A stretch of 64,000 bases of DNA from assembly GCF_021129305.1 (NCBI RefSeq), contig NZ_JAJOMB010000004.1:124001-188000 (forward strand), written 5' to 3'. This DNA comes from Kineosporia babensis (GTDB taxonomy: Bacteria; Actinomycetota; Actinomycetes; Actinomycetales; Kineosporiaceae). Shown piece after piece: positions 17,239-26,107 of the stretch (positions are counted from its first letter, which is position 1; each line of letters starts with the position of its first letter). Both the position numbers and the translations under genes were made by a program. The notes beneath the pieces were generated by a model. It made no database searches. It was not told where the DNA came from and saw nothing but the letters and a program-made list of their open reading frames with translations.

Positions 17239-18807
17239 ATGTCCACGATCTTCCTGAGGCGGGCGATCATCGCCGCGGCCACCACCGCCGGGCTCACCCT
17301 GACCGGTACGGCTGCGGCCCAGAGTGCGCCCTACGAGGCTCCTCTGGAGAGGGCTACCGGGCCGGTGATCACCGGCCAGTACATCGTGGTGCTGAAGGAA
17401 GCGGGCCGCGGCGCCGACGTCGCCGGGCGGCACGCCGTGGCCACCACGCACGTCTACACGCACGCCCTGCGGGGTTTCGCTGCCCGCCTGAGTCCGGCTC
17501 AACTCAAATCCGTGCGGTCCGACCGCACAGTGGCGTACGTCGTGCCGGACGGTATCGTCCAAGCCTCGTCTCCGGTCTCGGCCGAGGGCACGGATAAACC
17601 GAAGCCTTCGGTGCCAACGATGAAGGCTCCGAGCGGCAGGCGGAGCGGCCCGGTGGTCGGCGCGTCCGACAGCACCACCCCCAGAAGTGGGCAGAGTAAG
17701 CCTCCGTCCTGGGGTCTGGACCGGATCGACCAGCGCGGGCGAACGCTGGACAAGCTCTACCGCTACACCGCGACCGGTTCCGGGGTGACGGCCTACGTGA
17801 TCGACACCGGTATCCAGGCCAAGCACAAGGACTTCGGAAAGCGGGTGGTCGCGGGATTCACTGCGGTGTCGGACGGCCGGGGCACAACCGACTGCAACGG
17901 GCACGGCACGCATGTCTCCGGCACCATCGGCGGTAGCACCTACGGGGTGGCCAAGCAGGTGACTCTGGTGCCGGTGCGGGTGCTGGGCTGCAAGGGCAAC
18001 GGAGCCCAGTCGGGGGTCTTGGCGGGCGTCGACTACGTGACGTATACGCATACCGGGCCGTCGGTGGCCAACATGAGCCTGGGCGGCGGCTACAACCAGG
18101 CGCTCAACGACGCGGTCACCACGTCGATCCTGTCCGGTGTGACCTACGTGGTGGCGGCGGGCAACTTCAACGACAACGCCTGCTCCTACTCACCGTCGTC
18201 CGCGCCGGGCACGGTCACCGTCGGCTCGACCGATGTCAACGACAAGCGCTCCTCGTTCAGCAACAAGGGCCCGTGCGTGGATCTTTTCGCCCCGGGCGAG
18301 AAGATCGTGTCGGCCTGGATCGGTGGCGACACCGCCTCGAAGACGATCAGCGGCACGTCCATGGCCTCACCCCATGTCGCGGGTCTGGCTGCGCTGTATC
18401 TGCAGGCCGCCCCGTATGCCGCTCCGCTCACCGTGGCCTCGGTGCTGCTGACATCGGCCGTGCCGAACGTGGTCGGTGACCCGGCCGGGTCCTCGAACCT
18501 GCTGGCCCGTAAGTGGAACGGCCAGCTGGCCAAGGTCGGCGACGTGAATTTCGAGCCGGACGACAAGAACTGGTACCAGGCCAACAGCGGGTACATCACC
18601 GCCACGCTCCAGGGAACGGCCGGCACCGACCCGGATCTGCACCTGTTCCGGTGGGACGGGTCCGCCTGGGTGATTGTGGCCAGCTCAGCCACCAAGAGTG
18701 CGAAAGAACAGCTGGCTCACAACGCTTCTCCTGGGTACTACGCGCTGGGAATCCACGCCCACCGCGGGGTCGGCACCTACGACGTGTGGTCCACGCACCC
18801 GAGCTGA
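17239..18807 (+). CDS. Secreted S8 family serine peptidase (proteinase K/aqualysin-like)
   Basis: 522 residues from ATG 17239, chosen because it opens a signal peptide (RRAIIAAATTAGLTLTGTAAA, cleavage after AQS or similar); the frame extends 39 codons further upstream without one. An inhibitor I9 propeptide (about 40-115, GQYIVVLKEAGR to YVVPDGIVQ) precedes a linker and the catalytic domain. The triad is Asp189 (VIDTGI), His222 (GHGTHVSG) and Ser374 (GTSMASPH). The last ~95 residues form a beta-sandwich like the bacterial pre-peptidase C-terminal domain (DPDLHLFRWDGSAW), normally removed during maturation. It is an extracellular endopeptidase for protein scavenging. Confidence 0.95.
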   Translation: MSTIFLRRAIIAAATTAGLTLTGTAAAQSAPYEAPLERATGPVITGQYIVVLKEAGRGADVAGRHAVATTHVYTHALRGFAARLSPAQLKSVRSDRTVAYVVPDGIVQASSPVSAEGTDKPKPSVPTMKAPSGRRSGPVVGASDSTTPRSGQSKPPSWGLDRIDQRGRTLDKLYRYTATGSGVTAYVIDTGIQAKHKDFGKRVVAGFTAVSDGRGTTDCNGHGTHVSGTIGGSTYGVAKQVTLVPVRVLGCKGNGAQSGVLAGVDYVTYTHTGPSVANMSLGGGYNQALNDAVTTSILSGVTYVVAAGNFNDNACSYSPSSAPGTVTVGSTDVNDKRSSFSNKGPCVDLFAPGEKIVSAWIGGDTASKTISGTSMASPHVAGLAALYLQAAPYAAPLTVASVLLTSAVPNVVGDPAGSSNLLARKWNGQLAKVGDVNFEPDDKNWYQANSGYITATLQGTAGTDPDLHLFRWDGSAWVIVASSATKSAKEQLAHNASPGYYALGIHAHRGVGTYDVWSTHPS

Positions 18808-18831
18808 CCGGGCCGGCGACGCCCGGTCAGC
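18803..18831. terminator. Bidirectional terminator hairpin
   Basis: 11-bp arms GCTGACCGGGC (18803-18813) and complement (18821-18831), with a 7-nt loop. It overlaps the subtilase stop codon and lies 8 bp from the end of the convergent substrate-binding protein gene. Confidence 0.75.
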
Positions 18832-18838
18832 GCTGAGG

Positions 18839-19981
18839 TCAGGCCCCGCCCTCGGCGAGGGTGACCGTCTCCGGCGAGTACGACTCGCCCGTGACGTCCA
18901 CCCCGTCATCCTTCAGGTTCTCCAGGGCCTGGCTGACATACTCGTTGGTGAACGCCTCGCCCTCGGGCGCCTTGGTCAGCACGGTCTGCCCCTCGGCGTT
19001 CCGGGTGTCCTGGGCGATGCTGACGGTCTGGTCCCAGGCCGCCTGATCGATCATCCCGGCGCCGCCCTCGGCCGGCCAGATCAGCCGGTTCACCTCGTTC
19101 ATCTGCCAGAGCTGATGGCTGGCACCCAGTTTGGAGCCCTTGGCCACCACGATGTCCCGGCAGGCCTCGGCCTCGTCCCGGCAGTACGCCCAGCCCCGCA
19201 GACTCGCTTCGACGAACTTGACCGTGGTGTCCTGGTAGGCCGCATCGCTGCTCAGCTTCTCGGTGTTGGCCCAGATCGCGTCCTGGTACATCGCCGTGCC
19301 CTCGTCCTCCCAGCTGATCGTGCTGAAATCATCCGGGGTGTACAGCTTTCCGGTGTCCGGGTTCACGGCCTCCAGCACCTGCGCGTACTCGTTGTAGTTC
19401 ATTGCCTGGGCCGCGTCGATGTCACCGTTCAGCAGCGCCTGCATGTCGAACTGCTGCTGCACCAGGGTCACGTCCTTGCCCGGGTCGATCCCGGCCTTGG
19501 TCATCCCGGCGAACAGCTCGAACTCGTTGCCGAAGCCCCAGTTCCCGACCTTCTTGCCCTTCAGGTCGGCCGCCGTGGTGATGTTCCGGTCCTTGAAGCT
19601 GACCTGCCGGGTGCCCGAGCGCTGGAAGACCTGTGCCACGTCGGTGATCCCGGCACCCTGCTCGCGCGAGGCCAGTGCCTTCGGCACCCAGGCGATCGCG
19701 AAGTCGGCCTGCCCCTGGGCCAGCACGGTCTGCGGCACGATGTCGGTGCCACCCTCCAGGATCGTCACGTCGAGACCGGCATCGGCGTAGTAGCCCTGCT
19801 CCACCGCCGCGTAGTAGCCGGCGAACTGGGCCTGGGTGAACCACTGCAACTGCAGCTTCACCGGGACCGGCCCGCCTTCGGGGCCGGCCGTGTCGGTCAC
19901 TCCACCGGAGGTGGTGGTGCAGGCGGTCAGCGCCAGGGCAGCCAGCGCAGCACCGAGGGAGATCCTGGATCGGGGGCTCAC
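18839..19981 (-). CDS. ABC transporter substrate-binding lipoprotein (NMT1/SsuA-ThiY type)
   Basis: 380 residues with a GTG start. The lipoprotein signal has its lipobox at LTAC, with Cys21 as the lipid anchor. The mature part opens with VKLQLQWFTQAQFAGYYAAVEQGYY, the hallmark of NMT1/THI5-like periplasmic proteins that bind pyrimidine-type, nitrile or sulfonate ligands, and continues with GKKVGNWGFGNEFELFAG. Last gene of the seven-gene leftward operon with a dihydropyrimidinase and an amidohydrolase, so the ligand is probably a hydantoin, dihydropyrimidine or related ureide. Confidence 0.9.
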   Translation of the reverse strand: MSPRSRISLGAALAALALTACTTTSGGVTDTAGPEGGPVPVKLQLQWFTQAQFAGYYAAVEQGYYADAGLDVTILEGGTDIVPQTVLAQGQADFAIAWVPKALASREQGAGITDVAQVFQRSGTRQVSFKDRNITTAADLKGKKVGNWGFGNEFELFAGMTKAGIDPGKDVTLVQQQFDMQALLNGDIDAAQAMNYNEYAQVLEAVNPDTGKLYTPDDFSTISWEDEGTAMYQDAIWANTEKLSSDAAYQDTTVKFVEASLRGWAYCRDEAEACRDIVVAKGSKLGASHQLWQMNEVNRLIWPAEGGAGMIDQAAWDQTVSIAQDTRNAEGQTVLTKAPEGEAFTNEYVSQALENLKDDGVDVTGESYSPETVTLAEGGA

Positions 19982-19998
19982 GGTATACCTCAGCTCGT

Positions 19999-20769
19999 CT
20001 AGGAGATCGGGACACGACCGCGGCTCGCCAGACGCTCAGCAGCGAGCGCGGCGAGGTAGAACACGAGCCCGAGGCCGATCGCGGCCACGACATAGGCCCA
20101 GGCCCGGGCATAGGCGGTGTTGGCGGCGGCCGAGGTGATCCGGCTGCCCAACCCGTTCTGCAGGCCACCGAAGTACTCGGCGACCACGGCGGAGATCACG
20201 GCCAGGGAGGCGGCGACCCGGATTCCGGTGAACAGGTAGGGCACCGCCCCCGGAAGCCGGACCAGCCGGGTCAGGGTCCAGCCGCCGACGGCGTAGCTGC
20301 GCATCAGCTCGGCGTGCACCTGCTCGATCCGGGTCAGGCCGCGCACGGTGGTGACGAAGACCGGGAAGAAGGCGACGATGGCGACCACGATGCGGCGCGG
20401 CAGGTCGCTGGTGGCCGAGAACATGATGGACAGCACCGGGGCCAGCGCGACGATCGGCATGGCGCTGACCGCCGAGGCCAGCGGAGTCAGCAGCCGTTCG
20501 ACCGGCGGTACCCAGACCGCCACGACCGCTGCGGCAACCGCCAGGGCGATCCCGGCCAGCAGCCCGACCAGCGCGTTGGTCCCGCTGGCCCGGCTCGCAG
20601 TCAGGATGTCCGAGAAGTTCTGCCGCACCTGGGTTCCGATCGCCTCCGGACTGGGCAGCAGGTAGCCGGGGATGTCGCGCAGGTCGACCACCAACTGCCA
20701 GAACACCAGCAAAAGGACGCCCGCCAGCACGGGAGTGAGGATCCGCCGGGTGGCGAGGACGATGGTCAC
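19999..20769 (-). CDS. ABC transporter permease (SsuC/TauC type)
   Basis: 256 residues with about six membrane segments. The EAA-type loop is FFPVFVTTVRGLTRIE, and the family contact VNSI/IALAPVLSIMF region precedes it. GTG start overlaps the ATPase stop as GTGA. It is one of two distinct permeases flanking the ATPase gene, so the importer is probably a heterodimeric membrane complex. It serves the same hydantoin/pyrimidine operon. Confidence 0.9.
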   Translation of the reverse strand: MTIVLATRRILTPVLAGVLLLVFWQLVVDLRDIPGYLLPSPEAIGTQVRQNFSDILTASRASGTNALVGLLAGIALAVAAAVVAVWVPPVERLLTPLASAVSAMPIVALAPVLSIMFSATSDLPRRIVVAIVAFFPVFVTTVRGLTRIEQVHAELMRSYAVGGWTLTRLVRLPGAVPYLFTGIRVAASLAVISAVVAEYFGGLQNGLGSRITSAAANTAYARAWAYVVAAIGLGLVFYLAALAAERLASRGRVPIS

Positions 20770-21560
20770 GACAGTTCCACCGAGGCGCGGGCCCGGAGAG
20801 CCTCCCGCACAGCGGTCACGGCGGCGAAGAACCCCGGTTCCTCACGGGTGTCCTCGTTCCGATCAGACAGCTCGATCGGGACGACCGCGCTGATCCGGCC
20901 GGGTCGCGGGGACATCACCACCACCCGGTCGCTGAGATAGACCGCCTCCGGGATCGAGTGGGTCACGAAGATCACCGCACAGCCGGTCTGGGTGCTCAGG
21001 CGTACCAGTTCGCCCTGCATCCGCTCCCGCGTCATCTCGTCCAGGGCCCCGAACGGCTCGTCCATCAGCAGCAGCCGGGGCCGTTCGGCCAGAGCCCGGG
21101 CGATCGCCACCCGCTGCTGCATGCCGCCGGAGAGCTGGTCCGGCCGGTGTCCGGCGAACTCGGCCAGCCCGACCAGTTCGAGCAGCTCGTCCGCCCGGGC
21201 GGCCCGCCCGGCGCGGCCCATGCCGTGCACCTGCAGCGGCAGCTCGACGTTGGCCCGCACACTGCGCCAGGGCAGCAGCCCTGCGGCCTGGAACGCGATG
21301 CCGTAGTCCTGGTCGAGCCGGGCCTGGTGAGCGCTCTTGCCGAACACGCTGATCGTGCCCGCACTCGGCCGTTCCAGGTCGGCCACCAGCCGCATCAGCG
21401 TGCTCTTGCCGCAGCCGGAAGGCCCGATCAGCGACACGAACTCCCCCGGCGCGACGGCGAGGTCGATCCCGCTGAGCGCCGTCACCGCCCCGGCCCGCCC
21501 CGCGTCGAAGGTCTTGTCCACCCCGGTCAGGCTCACCGCAGCGACACTCTGGTCGGTCAT
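20766..21560 (-). CDS. ABC transporter ATP-binding protein (SsuB/TauB type)
   Basis: 264 residues. Walker A is GPSGCGKST (46-54), the signature LSGGMQQR (143-150) and Walker B LLLMDEP (163-169), followed by the H-loop VTHSIPEAV. The order and sequence match nitrate/sulfonate/taurine-type importer ATPases. It is coupled to both flanking permease genes by overlaps (TGATG upstream, GTGA downstream). Confidence 0.94.
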   Translation of the reverse strand: MTDQSVAAVSLTGVDKTFDAGRAGAVTALSGIDLAVAPGEFVSLIGPSGCGKSTLMRLVADLERPSAGTISVFGKSAHQARLDQDYGIAFQAAGLLPWRSVRANVELPLQVHGMGRAGRAARADELLELVGLAEFAGHRPDQLSGGMQQRVAIARALAERPRLLLMDEPFGALDEMTRERMQGELVRLSTQTGCAVIFVTHSIPEAVYLSDRVVVMSPRPGRISAVVPIELSDRNEDTREEPGFFAAVTAVREALRARASVELS

Positions 21561-22438
21561 CAGGCACCTGCCGGGTTGAAACGGGCGAGAGCAAGGTCGA
21601 GCGCACTGACCAGGGCGGCCACCACCAGCCCGAGCGCGGCCGCGCCGGCGATCGCGGTCCAGGGCCGGGCCGGATCACCGGTGGCCGCCTGGGCGTACTC
21701 GATGATCAGCCGGCCGATCCCGCCCCGGGTCCCGGTGGAGATCTCCGCGACGATCGTGCCGATCACCGACGCGGCCGCGGCCAGGCGCAGGGCCGGCACC
21801 AGGTGGCCCACGCTGGCCGGTAACCGCAGCCGGACCAGGGTCTGCCACCAGGAGGCCGCGTAGGCCTGCATCAGGGCGATCTGGGCGGGCCCCGGTGAGT
21901 CCAGCCCGCGCAGCATCCCCACCGCCACCGGGAAGAAGGCCAGATAGCCGGAAATCACCGCCACCGACATCCACGGTTGCCACGGCTGACCCAGCACCGC
22001 GAGCTGGCCGCCCCAGCCGACCACGACCGGGGCGATCGCCACCAGCGGCACCGTCTGGCTGATCACCACGTACGGCAGCAGCGCATCGCGGGCGGTACGG
22101 AACCGCTGCATCAGCACCGCCAGCGCAACGCCCACCAGCACCCCACCGAGCCAGCCGGCCAGCGAGATCCGGAAACTGAACCAGGCCGCTCTCAGCACCG
22201 CGACCAGCACCGAAGAACTGCCCTCGGCCGAGATCTCAGGCTGGGTGAAGCGCTCGGCCACCGTCCAGACGTGCGGCATCGAGCTGTCGTCGGCCCGCGG
22301 CAGCAGCCGCACCTCGTTCACCGACCAGCCCTGCGGTGAACCGACCAGCTTGTACCCCTCCCAGAGCAGGAGGATCACCGCCAAGGCCGCGCCGCCGTAC
22401 AGGACCGATCGCAGCCGCACCACGAAAGCTGCTCTCAC
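21560..22438 (-). CDS. ABC transporter permease (SsuC/TauC type)
   Basis: 292 residues. One N-terminal membrane helix is followed by an extracellular loop (~60 residues, SSMPHVWTVAERF) and five further helices. The cytoplasmic ATPase-contact loop is FFPVAVGMLRGLDSPG. The longer extracellular loop distinguishes it from the second permease at 19999. GTG start in a GTGA overlap with the oxidoreductase stop. Confidence 0.9.
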   Translation of the reverse strand: MRAAFVVRLRSVLYGGAALAVILLLWEGYKLVGSPQGWSVNEVRLLPRADDSSMPHVWTVAERFTQPEISAEGSSSVLVAVLRAAWFSFRISLAGWLGGVLVGVALAVLMQRFRTARDALLPYVVISQTVPLVAIAPVVVGWGGQLAVLGQPWQPWMSVAVISGYLAFFPVAVGMLRGLDSPGPAQIALMQAYAASWWQTLVRLRLPASVGHLVPALRLAAAASVIGTIVAEISTGTRGGIGRLIIEYAQAATGDPARPWTAIAGAAALGLVVAALVSALDLALARFNPAGA

Positions 22439-23451
22439 GCCTTGGCCGTCGGCAGCTCGCGGACCGCGGGAATCACGGCCTCGCCGTAGGCCTCCAGGGT
22501 CTGGGCCTTGCCGTCGTGCTGAAGGTAGACCGCGAACTGGTCAACCCCGAGATCCCTCAGCTCCTGCAGCCTTTCGACCTGGTAGGCCGGGCTCCCCAGC
22601 AGGCAGAAACGATCGATCACCTCGTCGGGCACGAAGTCGGCGTGCGTGTTGCCGGCCCGCCCGTGCTGGTTGTAGTCGTAACCCTGCCGAGTCTTGATGT
22701 AGTCGGTCAGGGCGCTCGGAACCATCCCGCCCTCGCCGTAACGGGCCACCAGGTCGGCCACGTGGTTACCGACCATCCCACCGAACCAGCGGCACTGGTC
22801 ACGCATGTGGGCCAGGTCGTCCCCGACGTAGGCCGGAGCCGCGACGCAGATCGTCACCGCGTCCGGATCCCGCCCGGCCTGCTCGGCCGCCTGGCGCACC
22901 GCCCGCACCGTCCACTCCACGATCGCCGGATCGGCCAGCTGCAGGATGAACCCGTCCCCGACCTGACCGGTCAGCTCCAGGGCCTTCGGCCCGTAGCCGG
23001 CCACCCAGACCTCCAGCCGGGAGTCCGCGCCCCAGGGAAAACGCAGTGTGGCGCCGTTGATCTCCACCGCCCGGCCGTTGCCCAGCTCCCGGATCACGTG
23101 AATGCTCTCGCGCAGCGTGGCCAGCGTGGTCGGCCTGCCGTTGAGCACCCGGACCGCCGAGTCTCCCCGGCCGATCCCGCAGATCGTCCGGTTACCGAAC
23201 ATCTCGTTCAGCGTGGCGAAGTGCGAGGCCGTCACCGTCCAGTCCCGGGTGGCCGGGTTGGTCACCATCGGCCCGACCACCACCTTGCGGGTGGCGGCCA
23301 GGATCTGGCTGTAGATGACGTACGGCTCCTGCCACAGCAGGTGGGAGTCGAAGGTCCAGACGTGACTGAACCCGTGCAGCTCGGCCTGACGCGCCAGCTC
23401 GACCACCCGCGCAGCCGGAGGATTCGTCTGAAGGACCACACCGACGTCCAT
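22435..23451 (-). CDS. LLM class F420-dependent oxidoreductase, hydantoinase-operon type
   Basis: 338 residues. ATG 23451 is chosen because GGGAGGGG precedes it and MDVGVVLQTNPPAARVVELA is the family N-terminus. The luciferase-like barrel has FSHVWTFDSHLLWQEPY, VVGPMVTNPATRDW and RTICGIGRGDSAVR. It resembles the F420-dependent group found beside hydantoinase genes in mycobacteria and relatives (MSMEG_2906-like). F420 rather than FMN use is inferred from that relationship. It may supply the redox step on the ring substrate, since no dihydropyrimidine dehydrogenase is present here. Confidence 0.82.
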   Translation of the reverse strand: MDVGVVLQTNPPAARVVELARQAELHGFSHVWTFDSHLLWQEPYVIYSQILAATRKVVVGPMVTNPATRDWTVTASHFATLNEMFGNRTICGIGRGDSAVRVLNGRPTTLATLRESIHVIRELGNGRAVEINGATLRFPWGADSRLEVWVAGYGPKALELTGQVGDGFILQLADPAIVEWTVRAVRQAAEQAGRDPDAVTICVAAPAYVGDDLAHMRDQCRWFGGMVGNHVADLVARYGEGGMVPSALTDYIKTRQGYDYNQHGRAGNTHADFVPDEVIDRFCLLGSPAYQVERLQELRDLGVDQFAVYLQHDGKAQTLEAYGEAVIPAVRELPTAKA

Positions 23452-23482
23452 ACGCAGTTCCCCTCCCGAAAGACAGCAGCGG

Positions 23483-24904
23483 TCAGCTGAGGTACTGCGA
23501 CAAGCCCCGTTTGACGTACTGACCGTGCCCCGCCCGGCCGAGGAAGGCACCGTCGTCGACAATCACGCTGCCCCGGGACAGCACCGTGTCCACGTGGCCG
23601 TCGATCTCGAAACCCTCCCAGGCCGAGTAGTCCATGTTCATGTGATGGGTCTTGCCCAGCCCGATACTGGTGTGGCCCTTCGGGTCGTAGATCACCACAT
23701 CGGCATCGGCCCCGGGCTGGATCACCCCTTTGCGCCCGTACAGGCCGAACATCCGGGCCGGTGTGGTGGACGTGATCTCGACCCAGCGCTCCAGCGTGAT
23801 CTCACCGCTGACCACGCCCTGGTACATCAGGTCCATCCGGTGCTCGACCGAGCCGATCCCGTTGGGGATCTTCGAGAAGTCCCCGATCCCCATCTCTTTC
23901 TGGTCCTTCATGCAGAAGGGACAATGATCGGTGGAGACCATCTGGATGTCGTTGGTGCGCAGGCTCTGCCACATGTGTGACTGATGCCCCTCGGCCCGCG
24001 AGCGCAACGGCGTCGAGCAGACCCACTTGGCCCCCTCGAAACCCGGCGCCCCGAGCTGCTCCTCCAGGCTGAGATACAGGTACTGGGGGCAAGTCTCACC
24101 GAAGACGTTCAGCCCCCGGTCCCGGGCCGCCGCGATCTGCGCCACCGCCTGCTTGGCCGACACGTGCACCACGTACAGCGGCGCCCCGGTCAGATCGGCG
24201 ATCATGATCGCCCGATGGGTGGCCTCCTCCTCGGCCTGCCAGGGCCTGGTCAGCCCGTGGTAGTAGGGCGAGGTGTTGCCGGCCGAGACCGCCTGCTGCA
24301 CCAGAACATCGATCATCGCGCCGTTCTCGGCGTGCATCATCATCAGGGCCCCGTTCTCGGACCCCTTCTGGAACGCCCGCAGAATCTGCCCGTCGTCGGA
24401 CAGGAACACACCCTTGTAGGCCATGAACAGCTTGAAACTGGTCACACCCTCGGCGATCAGCTCGTCCATCGCCTTGAGCGAGTCGTCCTGGACGTCGGAC
24501 AGGATCTGGTGAAAACCGTAGTCGATCGCGCAGTTCCCGGCCGCCTTGTCCTGCCAGACCTGGTACTGCTCCAGCGGACGCTGGTCCGGGTACTGCACCA
24601 CGAAGTCCACGATCGTGGTGGTACCGCCCCAGGCCGCAGCCGTGGTGCCGGTCTCGAAGGTGTCCGAGGCGAAGGTGCCGCCGAACGGCATCTCCATGTG
24701 GGTGTGCGCATCCACCCCGCCGGGTACCACGTACTTGCCGGACGCGTCGATCACCACATCCACGCTCGCGGCCAGATCGTGGCCGAGCACCGTGGAACCG
24801 GGCGCGAGCACCGCGGCGATCGTCCCGCCGTCGATCAGGACGTCCATCTTCGCCGAACCGGTGGCACCGACCACGAGGCCACCGGTGATCAGAGTGGTTG
24901 CCAT
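23483..24904 (-). CDS. hydA: Dihydropyrimidinase / D-hydantoinase
   Basis: 473 residues, the normal length. The binuclear zinc site is complete: His67 and His69 (DAHTHM), the lysine that becomes carboxylated, Lys158 (SFKLFMAY), His191 (MHAENG), His248 (VHVSAKQ) and Asp327 (STDHCPF). It hydrolyses dihydrouracil, dihydrothymine or 5-substituted hydantoins to N-carbamoyl amino acids. It lies 8 bp after the N-carbamoyl amidohydrolase gene, so both hydrolytic steps are encoded together. A cytosolic tetramer is expected. Confidence 0.95.
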   Translation of the reverse strand: MATTLITGGLVVGATGSAKMDVLIDGGTIAAVLAPGSTVLGHDLAASVDVVIDASGKYVVPGGVDAHTHMEMPFGGTFASDTFETGTTAAAWGGTTTIVDFVVQYPDQRPLEQYQVWQDKAAGNCAIDYGFHQILSDVQDDSLKAMDELIAEGVTSFKLFMAYKGVFLSDDGQILRAFQKGSENGALMMMHAENGAMIDVLVQQAVSAGNTSPYYHGLTRPWQAEEEATHRAIMIADLTGAPLYVVHVSAKQAVAQIAAARDRGLNVFGETCPQYLYLSLEEQLGAPGFEGAKWVCSTPLRSRAEGHQSHMWQSLRTNDIQMVSTDHCPFCMKDQKEMGIGDFSKIPNGIGSVEHRMDLMYQGVVSGEITLERWVEITSTTPARMFGLYGRKGVIQPGADADVVIYDPKGHTSIGLGKTHHMNMDYSAWEGFEIDGHVDTVLSRGSVIVDDGAFLGRAGHGQYVKRGLSQYLS

Positions 24905-24912
24905 GGAGCTCC

Positions 24913-25761
24913 TTACGGCTTGGTTATCGCGGTGTAGCTGTCGGGGCGGCGGTCCCGGAAGAACTGCCAGTCGTTGCGCACCTGGCGGATCATGTCCAGA
25001 TCCAGGTCCCGCACCACCAGGTCCTCACTGGTCTCGCTCCCCCGATCGCCGACGAAGTTGCCCTGCGGATCGAGGAACTGGCTCTTGCCGTAGAAGCTGA
25101 CGGCCAGATCGCCGTACTCGTTGTCCTCCGAGCCGACCCGGTTCGGGGCCGCCACGAAGTACCCGTTCGCGGCCGCGGCCGCGGCCTGCTCGATGTCCCA
25201 GAGCCGGTTCGACAGGCCGGGTTTGGTGGCATTGGGATTGAAGACGATCTCGGCGCCGCCCAGCCCGAGCTCGCGCCAGCCTTCGGGAAAGTGCCGGTCG
25301 TAGCAGATGTAGACGCCGATCCTGCCGACCGAGGTCGCGAACACCGGGTAGCCGAGATTGCCCGGGCGGAAGTAGAACTTCTCCCAGAACTTGTCCAGGT
25401 GCGGCAGATGGTGCTTGCGGTACTTGCCCAGCACCGAGCCGTCGGCCTCGACCACCACCGCAGTGTTGTAGTAGACGCCGGGCATCTCCTGCTCGTAGAT
25501 CGGCAGGACCATCACCATCTGCAGTTCCGCGGCCAGGGCGGCGAAACGCTGCACCACCGGGCCGTCGGCCGGCTCGGCGTAGTCGTAGTACTTGGCGTCC
25601 TCGGTGATCCCGAAATACGGCCCGTAGAAGAGCTCTTGAAAGCAGATGACCCGGGCCCCCTGGTCCGCCGCGTCCCGGGCGAACCTCTCGTGCCGCAGGA
25701 GCATCGACTCCTTGTCACCGGTCCAGGTGGTCTGACTGATCGCGGCGCGAACGACGGGCAT
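24913..25761 (-). CDS. Nitrilase superfamily N-carbamoyl amidohydrolase (beta-ureidopropionase type)
   Basis: 282 residues. The catalytic triad of the carbon-nitrogen hydrolase fold is present: Glu43 (FQELFYGPYF), Lys116 (YRKHHLPH) and Cys153 (YICYDRHFPEGWR). The FQELFYGPYF and HLP features are those of beta-ureidopropionase and N-carbamoyl-amino-acid amidase. It removes the carbamoyl group from the dihydropyrimidinase product, giving beta-alanine or an amino acid plus CO2 and ammonia. First gene of the operon, with a strong GGGGGAGGG ribosome site. Confidence 0.93.
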   Translation of the reverse strand: MPVVRAAISQTTWTGDKESMLLRHERFARDAADQGARVICFQELFYGPYFGITEDAKYYDYAEPADGPVVQRFAALAAELQMVMVLPIYEQEMPGVYYNTAVVVEADGSVLGKYRKHHLPHLDKFWEKFYFRPGNLGYPVFATSVGRIGVYICYDRHFPEGWRELGLGGAEIVFNPNATKPGLSNRLWDIEQAAAAAANGYFVAAPNRVGSEDNEYGDLAVSFYGKSQFLDPQGNFVGDRGSETSEDLVVRDLDLDMIRQVRNDWQFFRDRRPDSYTAITKP

Positions 25762-26087
25762 GCCCTCCCCCTTCAGCTGGACACTGCTTCGTACCGGGCT
25801 GAGCCACTCATCGTCTACCGCCGAAGAGTGAAGTCGTCATCCTGAACCGCTCCGGTCGCAGCCGTGTTAACGCTGCCCGGCCAGGATTTCCGGTATGTGA
25901 ATTCTTGACCGCGGCCGACTGCGGACCGGACCCGCCCGAAGGACGAGACCTCGCCGAACAGAGCACATCTCATCCCGGCCCCCGATCATCCAGGCCAGAT
26001 TACCGCGCCGGCCACCGCGAGCGTCCCAACCTCGTGACCCGAGCGTTTCGAGCACCGCAACCCTTGCGTCGGCGACCTGCTTGAGAC
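25762..26087. other. Non-coding stretch upstream of the hydantoin operon
   Basis: No gene recognised on either strand. It should contain the leftward promoter of the amidohydrolase operon. It is separated from the GNAT gene by the terminator palindrome at 26088-26107. No clear operator seen. Confidence 0.5.
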
Positions 26088-26107
26088 AGGTCCCGGCGCC
26101 GGGACCT
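26088..26107 (-). terminator. Perfect 20-bp palindrome at the 3' end of the GNAT gene
   Basis: AGGTCCCGGC (26088-26097) followed by its complement (26098-26107). It begins at the last base of the GNAT stop codon and is probably a rho-independent-like hairpin without a U-tract. Confidence 0.65.
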
